From Blepharisma japonicum (lineage: Eukaryota; Ciliophora; Heterotrichea; Heterotrichida; Blepharismidae), in NCBI GenBank assembly GCA_949751835.1, contig CATKHK010000029.1:186001-250000 (forward strand): a DNA stretch of 64,000 bases, in the 5' to 3' direction. Shown piece by piece: positions 52,911 through 63,366 of the stretch; position 1 is the first letter of the stretch, and every line of letters begins with the position of its first letter. The notes below the pieces were generated by a model. That model had not been told where the DNA came from and ran no database searches. It saw only the letters and a program-made list of their open reading frames with translations. A program made the position numbers and the translations under genes.

Positions 52911-53582
52911 TTAAAGTGTCTCAGCTGCCTTAGGCTCAATGATTTCAATGTGGTCAGGAAGTGGCCTCTTAGGTCCAGTAACTCCTTCAGGGTCTTGTGA
53001 GAGCATAATTTGCACCTTAACTCCAAGGGCTCCTTGCTTAAGCAAGACGTGTCTGACTGCTTCATCAACGAAAATCTTTCTTGGCTCTCCAGTGCTGATC
53101 ATGTACCCGTCTCTGAATTTCATGGTCTTGGCTCTTTGAGCTCTTAATTTACCAGAGACTGCAATTTCAATACCCTTGGCTCCGCTCTTCATAGCGAACC
53201 TGATAACTCCATTGGCTGCCATTCTGACTGGGAAACCAGCAAGGAGCTTGTATTTCATGCTTTCAGCCTGGACAGAAGCACTGAGACCTCTGTTAGGGAC
53301 TTTTCTAGCGTAGAGTTCTAAGCTGTCCTTAGGGTAGTTGAATCTCTTTCTGATCAAGGAGCTCAGTTCTCTGATTCTGGTGCTGTTTTCACCTACGACT
53401 TCGTCAGTCTTGGTAGCATAGATGCTGACAGAAGTCTGGGTGTTGGTGGCCATAACGTCGATGCCAGCGAACCCTTCTTGAGCAAGTGTCCTTGCAAGGA
53501 AGCCGTAAAGCTCAGCTTTGACAAGGCCATCGTGGACGAACTTCTTCTTCTTGTTCATGTTCCTTGCTCTATCACCTTCCAT
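52911..53582 (-). CDS. RPS3: Ribosomal protein uS3 (RPS3)
   Basis: A 223-aa small-subunit ribosomal protein. The family is unmistakable: KKKKFVHDGLVKAELYGFLAR, the KH domain with IRELSSLIRKRFNYPKDSLELY, then FAMKSGAKGIEIAVSGKLRA, QRAKTMKFRDGYMIS and AVRHVLLKQGALGVKVQIML. It lines the mRNA entry channel of the 40S subunit. The N-terminus (MEGDRARNMNKKKK) differs from the usual MA-x-KKRKF, so Met9 is an alternative start. The DNA is clearly richer in GC and uses fewer TTA/ATA codons than neighbours, as expected of a highly expressed gene. The start lies 49 bp from the divergent SRP19 gene. Confidence 0.97.
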   Translation of the reverse strand: MEGDRARNMNKKKKFVHDGLVKAELYGFLARTLAQEGFAGIDVMATNTQTSVSIYATKTDEVVGENSTRIRELSSLIRKRFNYPKDSLELYARKVPNRGLSASVQAESMKYKLLAGFPVRMAANGVIRFAMKSGAKGIEIAVSGKLRAQRAKTMKFRDGYMISTGEPRKIFVDEAVRHVLLKQGALGVKVQIMLSQDPEGVTGPKRPLPDHIEIIEPKAAETL

Positions 53583-53631
53583 TTTTAGCCGATTATTACA
53601 AAGAAATGCAATAGGGAATATAAATTTCTAT

Positions 53632-54015
53632 ATGGCAGCAGACACCAAACAGTGGGTGAGCATATATTTGCCCTATATTGACTCTGCAAGGACTGTGGCT
53701 CAAGGAAGAAGAGTTAGTAAAACGATCGCTGTTGAAAATCCAGCATTGCCTGAAATATCAGAGGTTCTGCAGTTCCTAAAGCTTCATCACTCAATTGAAA
53801 ACAAAGCGTATCCGAGGGATATCCTCTCAAGAGGAAGAATAAAAGTGCAGCTAAAAGTTGATGGGAATCTTATGAATCCTGAAATTTCGACTAAAAAACA
53901 ATTATTAGTGAAATTATGTGAATTTATCCCTAGGCTAAAATCAAGGCTTAATAAAGAAGAAGCTAAAGAAACGTCCACAAGCAATAAAAAGAATAAAAAG
54001 AAGAAAAAGAAATAA
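53632..54015 (+). CDS. SRP19: SRP19, signal recognition particle
   Basis: A 127-aa protein with the SRP19 features: WVSIYLPYIDSARTVAQGRR (N-terminal strand and helix), AVENPALPEISEVLQFLKLH, then ILSRGRIKVQLK with the conserved RGR-VRVQLK RNA-binding strand, and a Lys-rich tail (NKKNKKKKKK). It binds SRP RNA helices 6 and 8 and lets SRP54 assemble. Start ATG at 53632; upstream sequence in frame is the spacer shared with RPS3. The pairing of RPS3 and SRP19 across a 49-bp divergent spacer puts two translation/targeting genes under one short control region. Confidence 0.93.
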   Translation: MAADTKQWVSIYLPYIDSARTVAQGRRVSKTIAVENPALPEISEVLQFLKLHHSIENKAYPRDILSRGRIKVQLKVDGNLMNPEISTKKQLLVKLCEFIPRLKSRLNKEEAKETSTSNKKNKKKKKK

Positions 54016-54033
54016 ATAATAGATATAGTAAAA

Positions 54034-54969
54034 TTATTTTTTCCTGACTGATAAGTCAATAAGGTCATCAGTAATGAAAGAGTCAATTTCATTTCTTGAG
54101 AACTCGTAAGGGTGGTTGCAGAATGAGCAATTTATAAGCTGATAAGGATCCTGCTTTAGTTTGATAAGGGAATCTTTGTCCATTGACTCTAGGAATTTTT
54201 GAACTAGCTCTTTGGTGCAGTCGCATTTAAAAGTGAACTCTTTTGTGCTAAATGTGATATCATCATTTACATCTTCAAATAGCTTTTTTATGGATTTCTC
54301 GTCTATATCTGTGTTGTGAATTTCTTTGAAAAATGATTTTTGGGAAATTTTTTGGTAAATTTCTTCAATATATTCTTTTTCAGTCCCAGGAAGGATTTGA
54401 ATTAGAAGTCCTAGAGTTGAGTAATTTCCTGATTTGTCTTCAAAATTTTTGCCAGAAATATAAACTTTAGAAGGAATTTGTTCACTTGAGTCACAATATT
54501 CCTGGACATCTTCATCAAGAAGTCCTTTATTGAAATCCCCTAATTCTCTAGCAGAAACAAATGGTTCCCCAGATCCAAAAATTCTTCTTTCAATACAAAA
54601 ATTGCCTTGCTCATTAGCAAAATCTACTTCTGTTTTTCTTGCAAATCCTCTAATGAAATGATCCCCTCATGACTCAGCTAAAACATCAACATTAAAAGCT
54701 TGGCCAAATGTGGCACTGTCATGCCCAGAATAAACTTTTATTCTTTCTCCGCTATTTAAAAATGATGCTAATAGTATAGAAGAGGAAAATACGCAGTGAA
54801 TTTCTCTGATTAAATTCAGATCTTCGATCTCATTTCGTAATTTTACTTCTTGAGTAATTTTTTTGGCTTGTGTGAAGCTTGCACGAAATTTTGGTGAAAA
54901 TAAGTGGACTAATAGATCAGTTGGGTTTTTAGTGATGGGCTGAAAATTTCTTTTGATAAATTTAATCAT
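54034..54969 (-). CDS. Hsp33 redox chaperone
   Basis: A 311-aa protein joined by one TGA Trp codon (AESWGDHFIRGF). The N-terminal core resembles Hsp33 (LLASFLNSGERIKVYSGHDS, GDFNKGLLDEDVQEY). The C-terminal redox switch is complete: KCDCTKELV (Cys249, Cys251) and INCSFCNHPYEFS (Cys281, Cys284), the C-x-C...C-x2-C zinc site that unfolds under oxidation and activates the chaperone. Hsp33 is a bacterial family with scattered occurrence in protists. The N-terminus MIKFIKRNFQPITK is basic and could be an organelle presequence. It converges with SRP19 at an 18-bp gap. No bacterial-type composition is seen, so transfer, if any, is old. Confidence 0.9.
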
Positions 54970-55491
54970 AATATGGATATTTTAAAGATAGTCTAGAAAA
55001 TACTAAAATGATAATTTTGAATTTAATTAAATGATAAGGTAGAAAAGCGACGAGGATCTTACAGAATATTAATGATAAAGAAATTAAAGAGCTTATACCT
55101 TGAGTCTAACTCTATCAAGAAGTGCATTTCTTATTTATTTATTTTATCTTGACTTTCGGATGGAAAAATTTATAATCCCGTAGTTAAAAATCCGAATTTC
55201 ATTTTCATTTTACCAAAATTTCTACTCAATCATTTTGTCTACCCTTCGCTTTATAATTATTATAACTTATTATTAGATGTTTCTTACTTAATATTTTATA
55301 TATTTGTTTTGTCTTTCAATCTTATTGAGTTATTTCATAACTAAATAAATTCTCCTCCGTTTATCCCTCTTTCTGCATTTTTCAAAATCAGAAAGAACTA
55401 TTTATTGTTTTACCAATTCATTGATAAGACTATTATTTATTTTAAAAAAGTCCAGTGACATGTTTTATTGAAAAATTTCTGATTTCAATCA
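54970..55491. other. Intergenic between divergent genes
   Basis: 520 bp, AT-rich, no feature recognised. Confidence 0.5.
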
Positions 55492-56412
55492 ATGTCTTTA
55501 AGCACGTGCGTACCAAGTGATAGATGGCTTTCTAATAGCATCAATGAAAGTTACGAAAACATTTCAAGCAAAGAAAATGAGCAAACCAACCCTGAGCTGG
55601 CTGAACTAGAAAACTTATCACGAAACTTGACCAGCAAACTAGAAAGGATAAATGACGACATAAGTGCGTTGAAGAAAAGAAAAGATAAATGTCAAGACAA
55701 AACAGAAAAGTAAAATTAATATAGACTTGAAGAAGAGAATTGTTTATTAGAAAAAGAAAATGAAGAGTTAGTAGAAGAAATAAAGCAATTAGAAAGGACG
55801 CTGTATTTGTGACAGCACCAAGAACAAATGAAGTCTCCAAAACATAAGCCTAAGCAATGTTCTGCAATTAGCAGAGTCCCTGTGCTTATATCAACTTCTT
55901 TTTTAAATAAATCTTTATCAATGATAAGTGAAGAAGATCCAGAAGACGATCTTGGCATGGTCGAAGCAATACATAAACAAATTATTGAAATGAGAAATAC
56001 TTTTCAAGATCAAGCCATTGTCTTGTACCAACTACAAGATTTCGTGAATGACACTTATAACGATCGTATTGAATTCCAAAAAATCGTGATGGAAGTAGAA
56101 AATGATAAGAAAGAAGCTTCAAAATTGATTGAAGATTATTATGTAAAGAAAGCGACTACTTTTGAGTCTATGAAACAAGAAAGATCTTCATTATTCGGTG
56201 GAAGCATAGTCAAAAGTGAAGAAGATATGACTTTTGGTATGCGTGAAAATTCTAAGGATTTTTGTAAATATATTATAAAAGCCACCCCAAAAGAACGAAA
56301 AGTGAAGAAAAATTTGTTTTGCCAGTACATTAATTCAAAGAAGAAAAAAACATTAATAAAAAACTCTGCACTTTATAGAACACATATTCTCATGCTGCAT
56401 ATGGACTGCTAA
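55492..56412 (+). CDS. Coiled-coil protein, one 15-nt intron
   Basis: A 301-aa protein. Removal of 15 nt at 55710-55724 joins KDKCQDKTEK to LEEENCLLEKENEELVEEIK, giving one continuous coiled coil over residues about 35-100. A TGA Trp follows (LYLWQHQEQ). The second half has another helical stretch (EAIHKQIIEMRNTFQDQAIV) and a basic tail (TPKERKVKKNLF). I do not recognise a family. Confidence 0.8.
55710..55724 (+). other. 15-nt intron
   Basis: GTAAAATTAATATAG, A at position 10, containing in-frame TAA. Removal makes the coiled coil continuous. Confidence 0.92.
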
Positions 56413-56456
56413 AATCAAGTAATTTATGTATTCACGTATTTAAATAATCATTTAAT

Positions 56457-56723
56457 ATGGAAACTGGATGTTTTTCTTTTCACCATAGTCTGACGAAGAT
56501 TAATGAGATCCCAATTATTAATAACCCTGCAGTTTATTTTATTATAGGCCTATTTGTGCTATATATAATATGCCTTGCATTAGGAAATAAAGCTGATAAC
56601 AAAAAGCCTCTTTCTAATGTAAAAAGGCCTGCATCAACCTCAAGAAGTGACTTTTATGTGGCTCCATCTGAGTTTAAAAATTTTGAAGAGGAATCAAGCG
56701 AGATCAGCAGAGTAGAGAATTAA
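56457..56723 (+). CDS. Small single-pass membrane protein
   Basis: An 88-aa frame with one clear hydrophobic segment (AVYFIIGLFVLYIICLALG, residues about 25-43) flanked by a polar N-terminus and a basic, Ser-rich then acidic C-terminus (RPASTSRSDFYVAPSEFKNF). The stop is TAA, and it lies 44 bp downstream of the coiled-coil gene. No family is recognised. Being short, its status as a gene rests on the well-formed membrane segment and polar tail. Confidence 0.6.
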   Translation: METGCFSFHHSLTKINEIPIINNPAVYFIIGLFVLYIICLALGNKADNKKPLSNVKRPASTSRSDFYVAPSEFKNFEEESSEISRVEN

Positions 56724-57259
56724 TTATTTAATTTGAAAGAAAATAATGGATAATTGATATAAAATAAAAATCTACTAGCGAATCTCAAATAACATGTAGC
56801 TAATGATCTGGGATCTTTATAAGAGAAAAATTAAAGCAAAATTAAGCGCTAATTATTAAGAGACCATTGATTTAAGTTATTACTGGCATGCAGCCAATGC
56901 TATTAATAAAATTAATATAATCACTGACTACTTGATTATTAAATTCATATTTTTTAATTTTTATAAAAGCAAAGATTTGCCAATGTCAATTTCTTTGTTT
57001 AAAAATATCAACATATGCTTTAATCAAATTAATAAAAATTTTAATTAAATAAAATTGAGCTATAGTGCAAAGTGTAAGATTCTTTTATCCGCTTACCACA
57101 GACTCTCATCTCGAGAATCTCAACAAATTGTCAAAGTATCAAATTTATTATTTCAAAATTTTAATATAGACCTTTCTAATGGAAAACTCAAACTTGAAAA
57201 AGGTGAGCAAATTCAATCCTATTTACTACGCACACAACCTCAGAGGCTGATGAAATTAT
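56724..57259. other. Intergenic with open frame lacking ATG
   Basis: About 535 bp. A + strand frame from about 57055 to 57282 contains protein-like sequence (SSRESQQIVKVSNLLF, LSNGKLKLEKGEQIQSYLLR) but has no ATG until near its end. It overlaps the transporter start in another frame. No 15/16-nt intron joins it to that gene. It may be a decayed or misread exon. Confidence 0.4.
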
Positions 57260-58564
57260 ATGATATCAACATTTGGGTTTAACTCACTTTTTATTCTGGC
57301 CATGGTCTATTGATCCCAAGGATTGCGCCAATTTGGGGTTTTAGCTTCAACCTTGTATTACATGGATGATTTAAAGCTCGACCCCGCAACTGCACAAATC
57401 ATAAGAACTTTTACTTTCACAGCTTGGTATATAAAGCCTGTATATGGGATGTTCAGTGACAATATCCCAATTTTTGGGTACCGAAGAATAGCTTATATGA
57501 TTTTGGCAAGTCTTTTAGGGATTTCAGCATATTTGAGCATCTTATTTACTGCTAATATTTATTGGGTTGTTTTTGCACTAATTTTAGGAGAATTTGGGCA
57601 AGCTATTTCTGATGTGATTGCTGATGCCATTATGGTGGAAGAGTCAAGAAAAGACCCAGTTGGAGGCTCCGGGTCTTTACAATCATTTTGCTGGATTACT
57701 CTTTCTTTTGGAGGTTTTTTAGGATCAATATTAGGAGGGCTATGTCTCAGCTATTTTAACCCGAAATATGTAATTGCATCACAAGCAATCTGCCCATTTT
57801 TATGCTTGTTAGTATCAGTAAGGCTAGATGAAGAGCCTGTTTCAGATCCAATTTCTTTCCAAACGATTTCTTCAAGAATGTGTGTACTCTGAGATGCTTG
57901 TAAAAAACCTACAATATATAAACCTCTTATTTTTATATTTTTATCAAACGCACTTTCTCCATCATTTTATGAGCTGATGATGTATTTTATGAAAAATGAG
58001 CTAGGCTTTAGTGCTATGCTATTATCTACACTAAATATTGTAGGATATGTCACCTTAGGATTTGGTGGATTTGCATATAACAGATTTTTTAAACTATGGA
58101 GTTTTCCTAAAATTTTGGGCACTGGGCAGGTTCTAAGCTGCATTTGCGGGATTTTTGATATTTTATTTGTGCTAAAAGCTTATGAGTATATACACTTTTC
58201 AGCTGTGGCTTTTGCTGTCAGTGGAGATACTCTGAGTGGGATTATAAGCTTTACCTTTAAATCAATGCCTTTAATGGTTTTAAGTGGAAAGCTATGCCCA
58301 GAGGGTGTTGAAGCTACTCTTTTTGCCCTTTTTGCATCAATCAGCAATTTTAGCTATGCAGTGTCAATATTTTTTGGAGGCATGCTCACACAATGGTTTA
58401 GGATTAGCGCTACAAATTTTGATTTTATTTGGATTCTTATGATTATTAGAGCCCTTACAAAACTGCTTCCCCTACCTTTCTTAGGGCTACTACCTCAGCA
58501 AGAAACAAAAAATGAGGATGAATTTATAGAGTTAGAAGTATTAGACGAGCCATTTACTGTGTAA
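57260..58564 (+). CDS. BT1/FBT-family transporter
   Basis: A 434-aa membrane protein of the folate-biopterin transporter (BT1) branch of the major facilitator superfamily, about 11-12 hydrophobic segments. Diagnostic parts: YWSQGLRQFGVLASTLYYMD, RTFTFTAWYIKPVYGMFSDN (the 'KP.YG..SD' loop), PIFGYRRIAYMILAS, DVIADAIMVEESRK and LQSFCWITLSFGGFLGSILG. The start at ATG 57260 gives a short cytoplasmic N-terminus; read-through needs TGA Trp (VYWSQG, VLWDAC). BT1 proteins carry folates, pterins or S-adenosylmethionine in protists; the substrate here is unknown. Confidence 0.88.
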
Positions 58565-58689
58565 TTAAATTATCAACTCTAAATGGAATTCATCTTAAAA
58601 GTTAAATATTAAGCATTTAATTTGTGAGTATTTCTATATCAGAATCTTCAGTAATTTTGGTTTTAAATTCAGCCCTTGTCTCTATAAAA

Positions 58690-61600
58690 ATGTCTATTCT
58701 GACAAGACCAGTCGTTGAGCTTGCAAGCTATATTTTGACTAAGCTCCATGGTGGTTTTCTATTAGACCAATTTGACCACAAGCAATTAAAAACAAATCTT
58801 GTTGATGGCGTCTACATGTTAAAAGATTTGCGGTTAAATCCAGAACAAATAAACAAAAATTTAAAAGATAGCCCTCTACATATATCAAAAGGCTCGATAA
58901 GCCAATGTACTCTTAAATTCCCTTCATTATTAAGACTTGCAAGTGATCCCACTTCTATAAATATCCAAGGGGCAATCATCGAATTTTGCAGCGCCAAAGA
59001 ATCAGGGTTTCCTGTTTTGAGAGGCCAGCTTTTTGCTTCTCTAAATGAAAGTGAAGAAGACTTACAAGGCGTAACCCTCCTCACCAAAGCAATAGGAAAT
59101 TTTCTATCCAGCACAAGCCTAAAAATCAATGTTTTGATTATTAGGATCCGAAACAAGCCAACTGACAAGGAATTTATTCAGATTTCTATTCCGTCATTAC
59201 AATTAGTCGACCTAGAATCTGAAGAAACAGATGGAAAACACAAATTAATGACGATTCAAGGTCTCTGTGCAAGCGTTCTGCATGAAGAAGTAGAAGTGCC
59301 AGTGTCTTCTGATTATTCAAATATTTGCTCATTTGAAAATGATATAAGTTTTCGGATAAAAATTTCAAGGGAATTGCTGAAAATTGACAGCGGGATTGAT
59401 AGTTTGAATTTTATAGTAGGGTTTGACCAGATGATGGCAATCTTAAGGATAGTTTTATCTATGCAAAAAAGTGATATTTTAATTGATGAAGCAGAAGTGA
59501 TTGTTGAAGAGGATCCTGAGGACTCTGATGAAGAAATCAAGCAAGTCATTGAGAATCCTGAAAATTATATAGATATAAGGAAAAAAGAAATAACACTGAA
59601 TTTATCGAGTTTTCATTTGGCAATTCTTATAAATGAACACTCAGAGTTTGTAAAAGTTTGGAATGCAAATTTTGATGACTTAAAATCAATTCCTGGGTCT
59701 TATATTCATATAAATTTAGAAAGCTTATATTTTTTAAGTTCCCAATCAACTAGGATAAGGCTAGGAAGTTTGCAAATATCTCATCATCATTTAGTGAACC
59801 AGCCAGACCTTGAGTCTTCTGAAATGTTCAAATCTGCGAGGGAGTCTTTTAACTCAGATTTTTTCAGGTCTCGTGATTCCTTAAATTGGTCGATTGATGC
59901 GAATTCCCAGCATTTTTGCAGCAACTCTATAGTAGCTATAAAGCCGATATTTAATTTTCAAGAAAAATATTGTGTGAATATAGAATTTAAGGAGACTGAA
60001 TCAAGGTATGAAATTGGTGAAATTGATATAAACATTGACAATGTTTTGATAGAAAGCCTTCGAGCTTTTTCTATTTCTTCTAATAAAGTTCCCAATGAAG
60101 AAAGAGAAAATAGTGGGGAAAATGCACTAATTGTTGATATTCCAATAATTAAATTGGAATATAGACACTATCATATAGAAAACCATGCACCAAGATGCTG
60201 CTGTGACCAAAGTCAGCTGTGATCATTTGGAGGAGAGATTCAGGAATTATTATGGCACAACTCGTTGATGTCTTCATCGTTGAAGATTAACATGGTGAGC
60301 TTTAGAAGCAAAGAAAATAATATTGAGCACAATATCTTAAAGGGTAGTAAATTATTATATGAAATTGGAAAAATTGGGTTATTGGAGCCATATCATGAAA
60401 GGGAAAAACCACAAGAATTTTTGGATTATTATGATGAAGGACAAGGAAATATACGAATATTCATAGGAAGCAAAGCGATTGAACCTTATTCTTCTCTTGA
60501 GAGTGAAGCCCCTAATATAAAATATCATGAAATCGATAAAAAAACTGAATATTTAGCTATGAAAAAATGTTTTACATATAACAAACTCCTATTGCATTCA
60601 CTAGAAATATGGCTTGATCCAAACACACTAAAAAAGCTAATCTCTCTAATCCCCCAATCTTCATCCAAATCTGAAGTAAAAAATCTGAACGCTGACTATT
60701 ATTCCTACACAATAGATAATGTAAATATTCATTTATATGAAAATCTAAGCAATCAAAAAGCAACAGCATCTGCCTCATTTTCACTTTTAGAATATTTATC
60801 ATTCACCAACTGCTTTTCAAACAAAATAAACTATAATAGATGTATATTTAACTCTTTCGATATTCAATACAATGACAATATAATTGCCCACAATATAGGC
60901 CCTGCTCCATTCCTATACATCCAAGAAGACGATGATATAAAATTTGGCTTTAAAGATATCATTCTTTATGCTGAGCAAATTCCTGATTTCATTGGATTTT
61001 TTGACAATTTCTCCTTTTCAGATAATTCAAAGCCTCCATCAAATGACTCTCAAAATGCCACAAAAATAAATTTTGCTTTTGAAAATATTTACTTCGACTA
61101 TTTAATTGGTGAAAGTAGGCTTTTCCTATGTGTGCAAAATTCTAACATTTGAAGCATTCTTTCAAGTCCAACTTCGTCCAATTTTCATTTTGCCCTTGAC
61201 TCTGCTCAATTATTTATAAAATACCCAGTAAATTCCCGTGAGCAAGTGATTTCTATTTCTTCTTTAACATATGTGAAAACGCTGCAATCCCTTCATTTTG
61301 CTTTGGTTTCTACTATTACAGATCTCGAAATCTTTTATACCTCAATCAAAAAGGAAAAAAATATCGATGAAACTGATGAAATTAATGAAGTTTCCCCGCC
61401 TTTTATTGAATGTATGTTGGGGTCTGCTGAGTGTAAGCCAATCTTATCAAATTTGTATGTAAGCCAAGAAGTCAGATGCCAGATCCTAAAAGAGGAATAT
61501 TTAGAAGTTCATGCGAATGTTGGCTGCTGGATCATTCATATGTGCAAAGATACTGTTGATGCAATATCTAATATTTTGGGATCTTTCAGCAAAAATCCTG

Positions 61601-62850
61601 ATCAAAAAGAACCTCAAGTCCCTCAAAGAAAAAAAGAATTTATATCAAACTCTACAAATCAGCACGAAGAAATTAACTTGCAAAGCTACCTAGCAGAAAA
61701 CGATAAGCCGCTTCTGCCACCTCCACTTATAAGAAGATCTTCATCAGTAAAATCCTCACAAATTTATCACACTCATTTAAATTCTTCACAACTTAGGCAA
61801 ACCAATACTATTGATTCTGAATTCCACCAGCTTCAGCCTCAACATGGGTTTCCCAAAGTAAAAATTTCTTTGAGTTTGTTCCATTTAAGAATAAACCTTT
61901 ACTCTGGCAAAGACTTTAATGCTTCACGAGCAATCACCCCTGGACTTTCATTTATTTGTGAAAATTTGGGACTCAGCTACTCTAAATTCCCACAAACTTT
62001 GAATTATTCTTGAAGGCTGGCACTGTCAATTGAAGATTTTGAAGCAGTCGATCGGGTAAAACTAAGTACAGTAAAGCAGCTAATAAGCTTTGATAAGAAA
62101 ACTAATAGGAATTTAGGCTCCCAAATGCTGCAATTTGAAATTTCTGGGATCTGGCTATCTCCAGCAATTTCAGATGAAATCGAGCTGATAGTCAATACAA
62201 AAATTTTGCCGCTAAAAATAAGCATTGATCAGCATTTAGTTGATTTTTGTATAGGTTTTATTGACAATAATGCAAAACCATCTCCAGAAAATCCATCGTT
62301 TTCTGATATAGAAACAAAAAGGACGACTTTTATTCAGCGGCTTACTTTTGATGATATTTTTATAAACCTTGATTATATTCCTCATAAGATCAATAGAAAT
62401 CTTTCTGGCGCAAATTTGTTGAATATTTTCCATATAGAGGATTTTAAAATTCACTTACCGAGAATAAGCATTACAAGTGCAAGAGATTTTCAACAAGCAA
62501 TCGGAAAAGCGTGGGCATTTTGGCTTAAGCATCTTAAAGAGAGAGAATTTATAAAATTTATAAGCGGAATTGGTCCGCTCACTACAATAAAAAATTTAGG
62601 CAGTGCTTTTTATGAAATAGCAAAATTGCCTTATAGTTCTAATTCTCAGTCAGATGGTGCAAAACAAGCTTTGCTGGGGTTAGTTAAAGCTGTATTTATA
62701 GAGACGTTAAGACTTACTGAAACGGTGCTAGGAGGAGCCTACACTGTTTTGCAAACTATGGGAGTTGTTGCTGGCATTGATATGCCATCACGACAAATCT
62801 TGATAGGGCCTTTAATAAAAGCTCAGCATGCTGTGGAGAGCCAAAAGTGA
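58690..62850 (+). CDS. ATG2: ATG2 autophagy lipid-transfer protein
   Basis: A 1386-aa protein, the largest gene of the window, in one frame with few TGA Trp codons. The start at MSILTRPVVELASYILTKL fits the chorein N-terminus (YILTKLHGGFLLDQFDHKQL, VDGVYMLKDLRLN), where lipid enters the groove. The middle is a long series of beta-strand segments typical of the bridge-like RBG proteins. The C-terminal ATG_C region is clear (FISGIGPLTTIKNLGSAFYE, KQALLGLVKAVFIETLRLTE). ATG2 moves phospholipids from ER to the growing autophagosome together with ATG9 and WIPI. It is shorter than human ATG2A (about 1.9 k residues). VPS13 is excluded by size and the C-terminal motif. Confidence 0.9.
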
Positions 62851-63366
62851 AGATAATAACTCTGTTCTTAATAAATTATACTCATGTTGGCAGTATTTAT
62901 GGTAATCATAAATAACTCTGTTAATATTGCAATAGAATTAAAACAAAAATTCAATCTAGGGTAGATTATATGCACTAACATAAATATATAAATAGGAACT
63001 ATCCCAATAAATTCCCAAAAATTGATCCTTCTTTAAGCCTAAGAGAGAAATAAGCAGAGATTGAAACTGATAAAATATAAAACAATAAATCATTTCCAAA
63101 ATTTATATGATTTTTATTATTAAATATTTTGGCAATAAAATCTATATCATATTAGACTTTATAGCTAAATTGAATCAAATATTGTTTCTCGCTTGTCCTT
63201 GCACCTATAGTTTTGTGATTTTCTATTAGCAGTTATTTACAGTAATAATTATGATAATAAAATTATCTCAATTTCATTATTCAAACAACAGGTCTATTGA
63301 CAGACCTAAATAAAAGCAAGATATAAACGAGAACTTTTTTAATAAACGTAAGTTAGAATAAATTTA
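62851..63366. other. Intergenic, nothing seen
   Basis: 515 bp between two + strand genes; AT-rich, no frame, repeat or structure recognised. Confidence 0.5.

Noticed and set aside
57055-57282. Open frame before the BT1 transporter as its N-terminal exon
   Set aside because: No ATG in frame and no 15/16-nt intron to reach the transporter frame; the transporter has its own plausible ATG at 57260.
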